Shown piece by piece: positions 44,769 to 53,957 of a stretch of DNA of 64,000 nucleotides. The position numbers and the translations under genes are program-made. The stretch lies in the NCBI GenBank assembly GCA_964514235.1, contig CAZEPV010000007.1, forward strand, positions 1-64,000, written 5' to 3'. The notes beneath the pieces were generated by a model. The model did not search any database and was not told the origin of the DNA. It saw nothing but the letters and a program-made list of their open reading frames with translations. Positions within the stretch are counted from its first letter, which is position 1. Each line of letters opens with the position of its first letter. The stretch comes from JAAYRQ01 sp035647235. GTDB lineage: Bacteria > Bacillota > Syntrophomonadia > Syntrophomonadales > Syntrophomonadaceae.

Positions 44769-45830
44769 ATGTTTACTACAAGAGTAATCGAGGAAAATGA
44801 AAAATCACGCTATAACGAATTTATCGAAAACCATTCGCGGGGGCATTTTTTGCAATTGTGGGAGTGGGGACAGGTAAAGAAAAGGATGGGTTGGGAACCC
44901 CTGCCTTTAGTATTGGAGGAAGATGGGGAAATTAAAGCTGCCTTGCTTATACTGAAAAAGAACTTACCTATTCCAGGCTTAAAAAAATGTATATTTTATT
45001 CCCCTAGGGGGCCAGTAGTAGATTTGGAGAATGGCAGTCTAGTCACAGCTTTATTTAATGGAGCTGAGAAAGTAGCCCGAGATCATGGGGCAATATTATT
45101 AAAGCTGGATCCAGATGTCAAACACGATAATGATTCTTTTGCCAGTAAGTTAGCCGACTATGGCTTTAAAAAGAACGAAACTGGCTTAGATTTTGAAGGG
45201 GTGCAGCCCAATTACGTTTTTCGTTTAGATATTACTCCAGATGAGGACACCCTATTAAAAAACATGCATTCCAAATGGCGATATAACATACGATTAGCAG
45301 GTCGAAGGGGTGTAAGCATAAGGGAGGCCAGCGGCAAAAACGATTTGCAGATTTTTTACGATATCTTGTTAGAAACCGCTAAAAGGGATAAATTTCTAAT
45401 CAGGGGTTATGAATATTTCGAATGGATTTGGGACAACTTGGTGGAAAATAAATATGCCCAGGTTTTTTTAGCCGAATATGAAGGACAAGTTATTGCGGCT
45501 ACCTTAGCTATGCTAACTGGGGATAAAGTCTGGTATTTATATGGAGCCTCTAGTAATGAACACCGCAATGTGATGCCCAATTATTTAATTCAATGGCAGA
45601 TGATTCAATGGGCTAAAGAACATAAGTGTAAGATGTATGATTTTCGGGGGGTATCTGGTGACATAGATGAGAATAATCCCCTATATGGTTTATACCGATT
45701 TAAAAAAGGCTTTAGTGGGGAGTTTACTGAATTTATCGGGGAGTGGGATTATGTATATTCTGCCTTTTTCTATTTTTTATGGGATAAAGCTTTACCCATA
45801 TATATGAAGATTTTAAGGTCGAAAGCTTAA
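44769..45830 (+). CDS. FemAB/FemX-family peptidyltransferase
   Basis: Fem ligases use aminoacyl-tRNA to add amino acids to the stem peptide of lipid II or peptidoglycan. This 353-residue protein shows the twin GNAT-like arrangement. The N-terminal half has HFLQLWEWGQVKKRMGWEP, the KWRYNIRLAGRRGVSI segment lies in the middle, and the C-terminal half has YGASSNEHRNVMPNYLIQW and YGLYRFKKGFSG, all typical of the family. No coiled-coil arm is seen. It is followed 18 bp later by an alanine racemase-like gene, suggesting a shared cell-wall role. Which residue it adds is not known. Confidence 0.88.
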   Translation: MFTTRVIEENEKSRYNEFIENHSRGHFLQLWEWGQVKKRMGWEPLPLVLEEDGEIKAALLILKKNLPIPGLKKCIFYSPRGPVVDLENGSLVTALFNGAEKVARDHGAILLKLDPDVKHDNDSFASKLADYGFKKNETGLDFEGVQPNYVFRLDITPDEDTLLKNMHSKWRYNIRLAGRRGVSIREASGKNDLQIFYDILLETAKRDKFLIRGYEYFEWIWDNLVENKYAQVFLAEYEGQVIAATLAMLTGDKVWYLYGASSNEHRNVMPNYLIQWQMIQWAKEHKCKMYDFRGVSGDIDENNPLYGLYRFKKGFSGEFTEFIGEWDYVYSAFFYFLWDKALPIYMKILRSKA

Positions 45831-45848
45831 TTTAAGGGGAGGAATAAG

Positions 45849-47033
45849 TTGCAGAACCTTAATGATAACAAATGGGTCGAGATTGACATCTCGGCGGTCA
45901 AACATAATTTACAAGTTATACAAAATGGATTGGCTGGAAAGAGTAGACTTATCGCAGTCCTTAAAGCTGATGCCTATGGTCATGGGGCAGCCGATGTAGC
46001 CCGTATCCTATATCAAAAGGGGGTAGAGTTTTTTGCAGTTACCTATTTGGAGGAAGCTTTAGAACTCAGAAAAGCAGGTATCAGCTCTAGTATCATCTTA
46101 TTTAGCCCTGTCATAGGGGAAGAAGAGCTAAAAGTTGCTATAGAAAATAATATCACCTTAACTATTACTTCACTTTATGATGCTAATTTAATAGATACGT
46201 TAAGCAGGCAATTAAAAATAACTGTAGATGCCCATTTTAAAATAGATACTGGTTTAGGCAGGTTTGGTATCCCCCTAGCTGAGATATTAGATATTTATAA
46301 GATTTTTTTGGACAATCCATATGTTTTTATCGAAGGTATATATACCCATATGGCTGAAGCTAGCAATAAAAAATATACCTTAAAACAATTTACTAGATTC
46401 AAAAAGGTTTTAGATTTACTCGAGGATAATGATATTGTAATTCCCATTAAGCATTGCGCCAATAGTACGGTTTTTCTAAAATATCCAGAAATGTGTTTAG
46501 ATGCGGTAAGAATCGGAACTTTGTTATCGGGACAATATCCAGTAGGGGAAATGCCCCATCCCTTTATCCTACAGGAACCATTTGCTTTTAAAACTAGGAT
46601 AATTTCTATTAATGAAGCTGCAAAAGGCAATTTTTTAGGCTATTTTCGTACTTATCGTTTAAAGGAAGATGCCAAGATTGCGATTATACCTGTGGGTTTT
46701 AGGGATGGTTTGAATTTAGAGGTAGCCAATCCACCCACTGATTTTTGGGACCTATTAAAAATTCTAATTCGTACTTTTTTAAGATATTTCAACTGGCCCC
46801 GTTTTATCCCCCGAGTGAAGATAAAAGGGGAATATTACCCGCTCAGGGGCAAAATTTTTATGCAGATGGCATTAGTCGAGATTCCTTTACATATTGATAT
46901 TAAGGTAGGGGATATAGTAGAAGTAGCTATGAGAAAAACCTTAATAGCAGGTGATATAAAACGTTTATATATAAAAGACGGTTTACCTGGAAAGGTAAGG
47001 GAAGATGATAAAACGGTTTATGTGACGGAGTGA
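45849..47033 (+). CDS. alr: Alanine racemase family protein, divergent C-terminal domain
   Basis: PLP enzyme with the fold-type III barrel. The PLP lysine is Lys39 in AVLKADAYGHGA, and DTGLGRFGI and the HCANSTVFL segment are conserved. The C-terminal beta domain departs from standard Alr. The usual PVGYADG is PVGFRDG, about 25 extra residues follow (NPPTDFWDLLKILIRTFLRY), and the CMD motif near the active site reads FMQ. A tyrosine in LGYFRTY could be the second catalytic base. It starts at TTG 45849 behind GGGGAGGA. Racemase activity is likely, but the substrate may not be alanine alone. Confidence 0.8.
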   Translation: MQNLNDNKWVEIDISAVKHNLQVIQNGLAGKSRLIAVLKADAYGHGAADVARILYQKGVEFFAVTYLEEALELRKAGISSSIILFSPVIGEEELKVAIENNITLTITSLYDANLIDTLSRQLKITVDAHFKIDTGLGRFGIPLAEILDIYKIFLDNPYVFIEGIYTHMAEASNKKYTLKQFTRFKKVLDLLEDNDIVIPIKHCANSTVFLKYPEMCLDAVRIGTLLSGQYPVGEMPHPFILQEPFAFKTRIISINEAAKGNFLGYFRTYRLKEDAKIAIIPVGFRDGLNLEVANPPTDFWDLLKILIRTFLRYFNWPRFIPRVKIKGEYYPLRGKIFMQMALVEIPLHIDIKVGDIVEVAMRKTLIAGDIKRLYIKDGLPGKVREDDKTVYVTE

Positions 47034-47052
47034 GATAAGAATTGGGATGTGG

Positions 47053-47127
47053 GGAGTGGGAAGCTGGAAGTGGGAACTAGAAGTTAGGAGTGGGAAGCTG
47101 GAAATGTAGGGGCGACCTGTGGTCGCC
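47053..47127. repeat. Intergenic direct repeats and perfect hairpin
   Basis: A 17-bp direct repeat (GGAGTGGGAAGCTGGAA) occurs at 47053-47069 and 47087-47103, a 34-bp period, in strongly purine-rich sequence. A perfect 7-bp hairpin follows: GGCGACC (47111-47117), loop TGT, GGTCGCC (47121-47127). Such intergenic elements are dispersed in many clostridial genomes; copy number here cannot be counted from one window. Confidence 0.7.
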
Positions 47128-47192
47128 AGTTAGGACCTTTCACCGAAGATAGCATTGGCAAAAGATTTACCCGACATATAAGGAGGGCTATT

Positions 47193-48083
47193 GTGAGAAA
47201 GAATATTATTTTAGCTGCTATAGGCATATTTTTGCTGGTAATAGGCTATTTAGCTGTAACTTCAACTAGCGAGGAAAAATCGATTTCATCTAACAGCAGT
47301 AAAATAGGAGTTATAGAAATAAATGGGGCAATTACGGGGGGTTCGGCCCCCAGCATTCTCAGTAGTGAAATATCTGGTGCTAATGACATTATGCAGGCTA
47401 TTCGAAAGGCAGCGGAAAGACGTGATATTAAGGCAGTAGTTCTAAGAATTAATAGCCCAGGAGGTACTGCAGGAGCTGCCCAAGAAATAGGAATTGAATT
47501 AGATAAGCTAAGACACTTAGATATACCTATTGTAACTTCCATGGGGGATATGTGCGCATCCGGCGGCTACTGGATAGCTTGTAGTAGTGATTACATTGTG
47601 GCTAATGGCGCCACTTTAACCGGTAGTATCGGGGTAATTATGGAACTGGCTAATCTGGAAGGCCTTTATGAAAAATTAGGCATAAGCCCTCGGGTCATAA
47701 AAAGTGGAGAATTTAAGGATATAGGCTCCCCGACCAGAGAAATGACCGAAAAAGAAAAGGAGTTATTACAAGATTTAATCGATGATTCTTATGAGCAATT
47801 TTTAGATCAAGTACGTCAAGGAAGAAAAGGTAAAATTCTAGAGGAAGAAATAATAGATATAGCAGATGGGCGTATATTCTCGGGACGGCAAGCCCTAGAT
47901 CTGGGCCTAGTCGATAGCTTAGGAAATTATTATGATGCCATTGAAAAAGCAGAAGAAATGGCAGGGATTCCCACTGGAGCAGAGATAGAAATACTAAATC
48001 AAAGTAGTTTTTGGGATTTAGTTATGCTCAATATGAATATTAAGGACCTACTATTCAAAAAGGAATTTTTACAAATAAATTAG
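47193..48083 (+). CDS. sppA: Signal peptide peptidase SppA
   Basis: Membrane-bound serine protease that degrades leftover signal peptides. An N-terminal helix (about 4-22) anchors a ClpP/crotonase-like domain. The Ser-Lys dyad is Ser123 (MCASGGYWIA) and Lys175 (IKSGEFKD), and INSPGGTAG and TGSIGVI are conserved. The 296-residue length is that of the short, single-repeat SppA of Gram-positives. GTG 47193 follows AGGAGG. A YIP1-family membrane protein lies 28 bp downstream. Confidence 0.94.
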   Translation: MRKNIILAAIGIFLLVIGYLAVTSTSEEKSISSNSSKIGVIEINGAITGGSAPSILSSEISGANDIMQAIRKAAERRDIKAVVLRINSPGGTAGAAQEIGIELDKLRHLDIPIVTSMGDMCASGGYWIACSSDYIVANGATLTGSIGVIMELANLEGLYEKLGISPRVIKSGEFKDIGSPTREMTEKEKELLQDLIDDSYEQFLDQVRQGRKGKILEEEIIDIADGRIFSGRQALDLGLVDSLGNYYDAIEKAEEMAGIPTGAEIEILNQSSFWDLVMLNMNIKDLLFKKEFLQIN

Positions 48084-48111
48084 GGCTGCAAGAAAAAAGG
48101 AGGGAAAATGA

Positions 48112-48693
48112 GTGGATTTAACCGAAGCCTTATACGGTGTATTATTTAGCCCAGTCAAAAGCTTAAAAAAGATAAGCGAAAACAAAATATGGTTGAGCGG
48201 AATTTTAGTATTTGTTATCGTTATGGCTTTTAATATTATTATTAGCCAAGGGATAGCTGGTATTGATTCTCTAGATCAAGTAATGCCTATTCCAACTAAT
48301 CTTATCTGGCTAGGTAAAATTATAGGGATATTATTTTCTATAATATTCTTGTTTATTACTACGGGACTTTATACTTTATTAGGAGATATAATTTATAAAT
48401 CTAATAATCCTACTGGAATGTTAGCTAGTCTAAGTTTTGCCTCTATACCCGCTATATTTGCTGCACCTATACAATATGTGGCCATATTGATAAACCTTAA
48501 CATTATTTCTCTTATAATCTCACCCCTAATAGGTATATGGGTATTAATATTACAAGTCTTGGCCATTAGGGAATCACTGAGATTATCTACTAGTCAAGCA
48601 GTGGTTTTATACATAATTCCTATAATTGCCAGTATATTAATAGTAGGCATGGTTTTGGCTATGATAACTTCAACATTATTGTTTTACAAATAA
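48112..48693 (+). CDS. YIP1-family integral membrane protein
   Basis: 193 residues with about five hydrophobic helices. The N-terminus LYGVLFSPVKSLKKISENKIW followed by a helix fits bacterial YIP1-domain proteins (Pfam Yip1), whose role in bacteria is not known. The start is GTG 48112 behind AGGAGGG; an ATG four bases upstream is out of frame. It probably shares a transcript with sppA. Function not assigned. Confidence 0.75.
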   Translation: MDLTEALYGVLFSPVKSLKKISENKIWLSGILVFVIVMAFNIIISQGIAGIDSLDQVMPIPTNLIWLGKIIGILFSIIFLFITTGLYTLLGDIIYKSNNPTGMLASLSFASIPAIFAAPIQYVAILINLNIISLIISPLIGIWVLILQVLAIRESLRLSTSQAVVLYIIPIIASILIVGMVLAMITSTLLFYK

Positions 48694-48838
48694 AGGATAT
48701 TAAGACTGCTTGGTCGAATCAGTTTAATTATCCAATTTAAATTTTTGAAAATAAAATATCTTATGGATAGATAGCTGACAAATCTAATAAAGAAAGTATT
48801 TTATATTGAAAGGTTAATTTTTATAGAGGTGATTTATA

Positions 48839-49693
48839 ATGGCGTTAGTTTCAGTGAACGAATTATTACAAAAGGCAGAGCAAGGTAGGTATGCGGTCGG
48901 GGCCTTTAATGCTAACAATATGGAGATTGTGCAGGCAATTCTAAGAGCCGCTGAATTAGAAAATGCCCCCGTAATCATGCAGGCTAGTCAAGGGGCTATA
49001 AAATATGCGGGCTTGGAGTATATTACTGGCATAGTCACGATTGCCGCCAATAATTCTAAGGTCCCAGTTGCCTTACACCTTGATCATGGTACTGATTTTG
49101 AGCAAATTATTAAATGCATTAGAAGTGGTTTCACTTCTGTAATGTTCGATGGTTCACAGTTGCCACTCGAGGAAAATATTGCGCTGACCAATAAGGTATT
49201 GGAGATAGCTAGACCAATTGGTGTATCAGTTGAGGCTGAATTAGGTAAAATAGGAGGTACAGAGGATGATGTCCATGTAGATGAAAAAGATGCCATGTAT
49301 ACCGATCCTGACGAAGCCAAATATTTTGTAGATAAAACTGGTGTAGGCAGTATAGCCGTTGCCATTGGTACTGCACACGGACAATACAAAGGGGAACCTA
49401 AGTTAGATTTAAAACGCCTGGCTAAAATAAAGGAATTGGTGGATATACCCATAGTTCTGCATGGTTCATCTGGGGTACCAGATGCGGCTATTACCGAGGC
49501 CATTAGCTTGGGAGTGTGCAAAGTTAATATAGATACTAACATAAGGGAAGCATTTGTGGGGCAAATGAGAAAAGAGATGGAAAACAAGCCTAATGAAATT
49601 GATCCTCGGAAGATTCTCGGACCTGCTAGGGAAGCAACTATTGAAATAATTAGGGAAAAGATCAGGCTTTTCAAAAGTGCTGGGCAAGCATAA
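48839..49693 (+). CDS. fba: Class II fructose-bisphosphate aldolase
   Basis: Zinc-dependent aldolase of glycolysis and gluconeogenesis. The zinc and active-site region is VALHLDHGTD, followed by GFTSVMFDGSQLP, VEAELGKIGGTEDD and the phosphate-binding LHGSSGVPD; VCKVNIDTNIREAF ends the barrel. The 284-residue length fits FbaA. GAGGTG precedes ATG 48839. It heads the block fba-tal-glpX-rho, the same order as in Bacillus apart from murA, which is missing here between tal and glpX. Confidence 0.97.
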   Translation: MALVSVNELLQKAEQGRYAVGAFNANNMEIVQAILRAAELENAPVIMQASQGAIKYAGLEYITGIVTIAANNSKVPVALHLDHGTDFEQIIKCIRSGFTSVMFDGSQLPLEENIALTNKVLEIARPIGVSVEAELGKIGGTEDDVHVDEKDAMYTDPDEAKYFVDKTGVGSIAVAIGTAHGQYKGEPKLDLKRLAKIKELVDIPIVLHGSSGVPDAAITEAISLGVCKVNIDTNIREAFVGQMRKEMENKPNEIDPRKILGPAREATIEIIREKIRLFKSAGQA

Positions 49694-49740
49694 ACAAGGC
49701 TAAGCGGGGTGACTAGAAGGGGAAGGGACTAGCTGATTAA

Positions 49741-49800
49741 AAATTTAAAATTAGGGAAGAAAAAAGATAAGAATTAAAAATTCAAAATTAAAAATTAAAC
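49741..49800. repeat. AT-rich intergenic repeats
   Basis: The spacer between fba and tal holds short imperfect tandem units of the type AATTAAAAATTCAAAATT. No gene or structured RNA is seen. Such sequence is a common dispersed intergenic repeat in low-GC genomes. Confidence 0.5.
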
Positions 49801-49821
49801 CGTATTGGAGGGCGAAAACTT

Positions 49822-50466
49822 TTGCGAATTTTTATCGATTCTGCTAATATAAAAGAAATTGAAGAAGTTAATTCCATGGGCTTCTTGGCAGGTGTAACTA
49901 CTAATCCCACTTTAGTAGCTAAAGAAAAAAAAGATTATAAGGCCGTTATTAAAGAAATTTGTGCTGAAGTAGATGGACCTATTAGTGCAGAAGTTATAGG
50001 GCTTACCCTAAATGAAATGCTGGAAGAAGGTCGTGAATTAGCAGCTATAAACCATAATGTGGTAATTAAGGTGCCCATGACAGAAATTGGCTTAAAGGCC
50101 ATTAAGATATTTAAGCAGGAAGGTATTTTTTGTAATGCTACTTTAGTTTTTTCGGCTAATCAAGCAATACTGGCTGCTCGTGCTGGCGCAAAATTCGTTA
50201 GCCCCTTCATTGGCAGGGTAGATGATATAGGAAATGACGGGCTGATTTTGTTAGATGATATACTAACCGTTTTTGATCAGTATTTAATTGAGACGGAAGT
50301 AATTGCGGCTAGTATTAGGCATCCTATGCATGTAGTCCAGTCAGCTAAACTAGGCTCACACATAGCTACTATTCCTTATAAAGTTATAAAACAAATGCTT
50401 AAACACCCACTAACTGATGCTGGAATTGCCAGATTTATAGCAGATTGGGAAGAAGCATTTAAGTAG
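49822..50466 (+). CDS. tal: Transaldolase-like protein (TalC/FSA family)
   Basis: Short 214-residue transaldolase or fructose-6-phosphate aldolase family member. The Schiff-base lysine lies in NVVIKVPMT, and the N-terminus FIDSANIKEIEEVN, VTTNPTLVAKE and the FVSPFIGRVDDIG tract are typical. The start is TTG 49822, with GGAGGG in front. By synteny it matches Bacillus ywjH, which is a transaldolase. It sits between fba and glpX, in a block of sugar-phosphate interconversion genes. Confidence 0.94.
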   Translation: MRIFIDSANIKEIEEVNSMGFLAGVTTNPTLVAKEKKDYKAVIKEICAEVDGPISAEVIGLTLNEMLEEGRELAAINHNVVIKVPMTEIGLKAIKIFKQEGIFCNATLVFSANQAILAARAGAKFVSPFIGRVDDIGNDGLILLDDILTVFDQYLIETEVIAASIRHPMHVVQSAKLGSHIATIPYKVIKQMLKHPLTDAGIARFIADWEEAFK

Positions 50467-50485
50467 TGGAATCGGAGGGTTAATT

Positions 50486-51481
50486 TTGGAAAGAGAGTTA
50501 GCTTTAGAATTTGCTCGGGTCACAGAAGCTGCAGCCCTAGTCGCTGCTCGTTGGGTTGGCAAAGGGGATCGGGAATCGGCTGATGATGCTGCAGTTACAG
50601 CTATGCGGGTTATGTTCGATACAGTCTCGGTAGATGGCGTAGTGGTAATTGGAGAAGGGGAAATGGATGAAGCCCCTATGTTGTATATCGGTGAGAAGGT
50701 CGGCATAGGTGTACCACCTGAGGTAGATATTGCAGTGGATCCCTTGGAAGGTACAAATATTGTAGCCAAGGGCTTAACAGGTGCCATAGCCGTTTTGGCA
50801 GTTGCCCCCAAGGGTTCACTTTTACATGCTCCAGATATTTATATGGATAAAATTGCCGTCGGCCCTGAAGCAAAGGGTCGAATACATTTGGAAGCCCCAG
50901 TTAAAGAAAACATCAAAGAAGTAGCCAAGGCTCTAGGGAAATTAATATGTGAAGTAACTGTGGTAATTCTAGATAGGCCTAGACACCAGAAAATTATTGA
51001 GGAAGTTCGCCGAGCTGGTGCCAGAATTAAGCTTATAACCGATGGAGATGTTTCACCTGGTGTGGCGGCTGCTTATAGTAATTCGGGGGTTGATATGCTT
51101 TTAGGTATCGGTGGGGCGCCTGAGGGAGTTATTACTGCTGCTGCCTTAAAGTGTATAGGTGGGGACTTTCAAGCTAGATTATGCCCTAATGGTGAGGAAG
51201 AAAATGATCGCTGCAAGATGATGGGTATTCTAAACCCGATTAAAATATTTACAATTGATGAATTGGTAAAATCTGATGATGTTATTTTCGTTGCTACTGG
51301 TATTACTGATTCCTTTTTACTCAAGGGGGTTAGGTATGATAAAAGGAGGGCTATAACTGAGACTTTAATAATGCGAAGTACATCTGGAACTATTAGACAT
51401 ATTGAAGCAAATCATGATCTAAACCGTAAACCACTTTTTAGGGATAGGCGTATCAAGCAACTTCTAGAAAAGATAACTTAA
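50486..51481 (+). CDS. glpX: Class II fructose-1,6-bisphosphatase
   Basis: GlpX-type phosphatase of gluconeogenesis, removing the 1-phosphate from fructose-1,6-bisphosphate. Key segments are GEGEMDEAPMLYIGE, the metal and phosphate site VDIAVDPLEGTN, ITDGDVSPGVAAA and IGGAPEGVITAAALKC. 331 residues, as expected. The start is TTG 50486 with GGAGGG upstream, 20 bp after tal. Opposes fba-encoded aldolase and Pfk flux; grouping with fba and tal suggests joint expression. Confidence 0.96.
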   Translation: MERELALEFARVTEAAALVAARWVGKGDRESADDAAVTAMRVMFDTVSVDGVVVIGEGEMDEAPMLYIGEKVGIGVPPEVDIAVDPLEGTNIVAKGLTGAIAVLAVAPKGSLLHAPDIYMDKIAVGPEAKGRIHLEAPVKENIKEVAKALGKLICEVTVVILDRPRHQKIIEEVRRAGARIKLITDGDVSPGVAAAYSNSGVDMLLGIGGAPEGVITAAALKCIGGDFQARLCPNGEEENDRCKMMGILNPIKIFTIDELVKSDDVIFVATGITDSFLLKGVRYDKRRAITETLIMRSTSGTIRHIEANHDLNRKPLFRDRRIKQLLEKIT

Positions 51482-51669
51482 TAAGATTAAATTGTATAAA
51501 TGGTGGTATAATCTTATTATATACTTCTATTACTCTTCCGCTCTTTCGTTCATGTGTTAGCCTGTCTTCTGGGCGGTACTATTATTTACCCTATGTTATT
51601 TTAAAATAATTTATTTTTAATGAAAAATATTACTTATAAGTTTGTGCCAATTTTGAAAGGAGGACAAAT
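51482..51669 (+). promoter_or_regulatory. Promoter and leader of rho
   Basis: An extended -10 element (TGGTATAAT, TATAAT at 51507-51512) lies at the left end of this 188-bp spacer without a good -35 box. The predicted leader contains a pyrimidine-rich, guanine-poor tract (about 51524-51571, including CTTCTATTACTCTTCCGCTC). That composition resembles Rho loading sites, which would fit the known autoregulation of rho genes in other bacteria. No intrinsic terminator is seen here. The promoter is moderately supported; the Rho-site reading is inference. Confidence 0.45.
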
Positions 51670-52959
51670 TTGAACATTGCAGAATTAGAAAATAAAACTA
51701 TGTTGGAATTATATGAGATAGCTAAGAAAAGTGGATTAGCTGGTTATTCGAGGTTGCGTAAAAAGGAATTAGTTTTCGAAATAACTAAAGCTTTAACCCA
51801 TGCTGATGAGTTATTACAAGCTCAAGGAGTTTTGGAAATAATGATGGATGGGTATGGCTTTTTAAGGCCTTTTGCTTACCTGCCTAGCCAAGAGGATATA
51901 TATGTATCACCATCCCAAATTAGAAAATTCGAATTGAAAACTGGGGATTTAGTAGCTGGACAGGTGAGATCACCTAAGGATAATGAAAGATTTTACGCCT
52001 TACTTAGGGTAGAAGCGGTAAATGGTTTCCCACCTGAAGATTCCACCACCAGGATCCACTTTGATGCCTTAACTCCCCTTTATCCTACGGAACGTATTAC
52101 TTTAGAAACTGGCTCCCAAGAATTATCTTCCCGTATAATAGATTTAATATCACCTATTGGTAAGGGACAAAGGGGGCTAATAGTGGCTCCACCTAAAGCA
52201 GGTAAAACAATATTGTTGCAAAAAATTGCCCAAGGTATTACTAAAAATCATCCCGAATTAGAAGTAATCATTTTGCTAGTTGATGAAAGACCTGAAGAAG
52301 TAACGGATATGCAGCGTCTAACTTCGGCTGAAGTTGTAGCCTCTACATTTGATGAACCCCCGGAAAACCATGTAAAGGTTACCGATATGGTTCTAGAAAG
52401 GGCCAAAAGGTTAGTTGAACATAAAAAAGATGTGGTAATCCTAATGGATAGTGTAACTCGTTTAGCTAGAGCCCACAACTTAGTAGTGCCACCAAGTGGA
52501 CGTACTTTATCAGGGGGTATTGACCCTGCTTCACTAGATAAACCTAAAAGGTTTTTTGGGGCAGCTAGGAATATTGAGGAAGGTGGCAGCTTAACTATAA
52601 TTGCTACGGCCTTAATCGAAACGGGTTCTCGTATGGATGAAGTTATTTTCGAAGAATTTAAAGGTCGGGGAAATATGGAATTAGTCTTGGATCGTAAATT
52701 AGCTGAACGTCGGATATTCCCAGCTATCGATATTAATCGTTCTGGTACTAGGAAGGAAGAATTACTCCTTAATGAGGAGGAATTAGAATTAACCTGGAAC
52801 CTACGCAATACCTTAAACGAATATACGACAGTTGATAGTATGCAGATGATGATTGACACCATGAGAAAAACTAAATCCAATGCTGATTTATTGAGAGCTG
52901 CTCCAGTAGTTTTCGGTAAAAGGGATTATTCCAAACAGCTATATAAAACCTCCAGATAA
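51670..52959 (+). CDS. rho: Transcription termination factor Rho
   Basis: Hexameric RNA-dependent ATPase that ends transcription at unstructured C-rich sites. The N-terminal helical and cold-shock-type RNA-binding domain includes LEIMMDGYGFLRPFAYLPSQ, and the ATPase core holds the Walker A motif VAPPKAGKTILLQ and VILLVDERPEEVTDM. The Q- and R-loop region reads RTLSGGIDPASLDKPKRFFG. 429 residues, with no long insertion. The start is TTG 51670 behind AAAGGAGGA. rho follows glpX as in Bacillus. Confidence 0.97.
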   Translation: MNIAELENKTMLELYEIAKKSGLAGYSRLRKKELVFEITKALTHADELLQAQGVLEIMMDGYGFLRPFAYLPSQEDIYVSPSQIRKFELKTGDLVAGQVRSPKDNERFYALLRVEAVNGFPPEDSTTRIHFDALTPLYPTERITLETGSQELSSRIIDLISPIGKGQRGLIVAPPKAGKTILLQKIAQGITKNHPELEVIILLVDERPEEVTDMQRLTSAEVVASTFDEPPENHVKVTDMVLERAKRLVEHKKDVVILMDSVTRLARAHNLVVPPSGRTLSGGIDPASLDKPKRFFGAARNIEEGGSLTIIATALIETGSRMDEVIFEEFKGRGNMELVLDRKLAERRIFPAIDINRSGTRKEELLLNEEELELTWNLRNTLNEYTTVDSMQMMIDTMRKTKSNADLLRAAPVVFGKRDYSKQLYKTSR

Positions 52960-52990
52960 TTAAATGAATAAAAATCTCATATTCTGTGAA

Positions 52991-53018
52991 AAATAAGGGT
53001 TAGTGGACCCTTATTTTG
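52991..53018 (+). terminator. Intrinsic terminator of rho
   Basis: AAATAAGGGT (52991-53000), loop TAGTGG, ACCCTTATTT (53007-53016) followed by TG; a perfect 10-bp stem whose 3' side supplies the T-rich end. It lies 31 bases after the rho stop. Confidence 0.85.
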
Positions 53019-53065
53019 CTATTTATCAGCTATTTAATGGTGTTTACAGAAATGAGGTGAAATAA

Positions 53066-53932
53066 GTGCTAATAAAAAAATGTTTTAGCACTATAATTTT
53101 AAGTATCTTATTAGTGGGTATATGGGGCAATATCCAAGTAGGCGCAGCTTTAACTAGGGGTAGCTTTTTGCCCCTTTGTAGCAGTCAGGCTGTAACTACC
53201 GAAAGTAAAGTAGAGTATTATGAAATTAAAAAAGGCGATACCTTATGGGATATATCTAAAAAGTTTAAGATTGATTTAAATACCATATTAGTAATGAACA
53301 ATATTAAAGCCAATAGCATTTTATCTATAGGACAAGTTCTAGAAATCCCATATGAAAGGGCTAGAATCCACACTATTGCCCGCGGTGAAACTATGTGGGA
53401 TATAGCAGTAAAATATGGGGCCGATGTTAATCAACTCGTTAAAGCCAATCCAAATAAAAATCCACGCTATCTAACTATTGGTGATAAATTAAATATTCCT
53501 GATAGTAGCTCTACACCACGTGTTATAGCGTATAATGAGGTTTCGCGTAGCTTTTCCCCCACAGGAACTCACTTTATGTGGCCAGTTGTGGGAACTATTA
53601 CTTCTAGGTATGGCTATAGGGGCAGCGGTTTTCACCATGGTTTAGATATTGCAGGCCGTATAGGAGAGCCGATTAAAGCCAGCATGGCAGGCACAGTTAT
53701 TTTCGCCGATTATAAATCAGTTTATGGTCGAACTGTAGTATTACAACATCTAGACGGCTATGAGACTGTCTATGCCCATTTGCAAAATATAAATGTTAGT
53801 CCAGGAAAACAGGTGGCCAAGGGGGAAGTAATTGGGACTATAGGAACCACAGGTAGAACTACTGGCCCACATGTCCATTTTGAAGTTAAAAAAGATACTA
53901 AAAATCTAGATCCACTTACCTGTTTACGTTAA
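53066..53932 (+). CDS. Secreted LysM and M23-domain cell-wall endopeptidase
   Basis: Exported peptidoglycan hydrolase. A signal peptide (about 1-28) is followed by two LysM wall-binding domains, KKGDTLWDISKKFKI (about 57-100) and ARGETMWDIAVKYGA (about 105-150). A C-terminal M23 (LytM) domain follows, with zinc ligands in FHHGLDIAG and HVHFEV and VYAHLQNINVSPG between them. 288 residues. The start is GTG 53066 with GAGGTG upstream. A terminator follows. Involvement in wall growth or daughter-cell separation is expected from the family. Confidence 0.93.
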   Translation: MLIKKCFSTIILSILLVGIWGNIQVGAALTRGSFLPLCSSQAVTTESKVEYYEIKKGDTLWDISKKFKIDLNTILVMNNIKANSILSIGQVLEIPYERARIHTIARGETMWDIAVKYGADVNQLVKANPNKNPRYLTIGDKLNIPDSSSTPRVIAYNEVSRSFSPTGTHFMWPVVGTITSRYGYRGSGFHHGLDIAGRIGEPIKASMAGTVIFADYKSVYGRTVVLQHLDGYETVYAHLQNINVSPGKQVAKGEVIGTIGTTGRTTGPHVHFEVKKDTKNLDPLTCLR

Positions 53933-53957
53933 AAAGCCTACTTTAAAATTAATTAAC

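Noticed and set aside
47041..47103. CRISPR-like repeats
   Set aside because: Only two 17-bp copies of a purine-rich repeat without unique spacers or cas genes; treated as a dispersed intergenic repeat.
49084..49674. 196-codon minus-strand frame inside fba
   Set aside because: Antisense shadow of a clear aldolase gene, with no ribosome binding site.
52248..52880. 210-codon minus-strand frame inside rho
   Set aside because: Antisense to the highly conserved Rho core; Ser-rich composition is typical of shadows.
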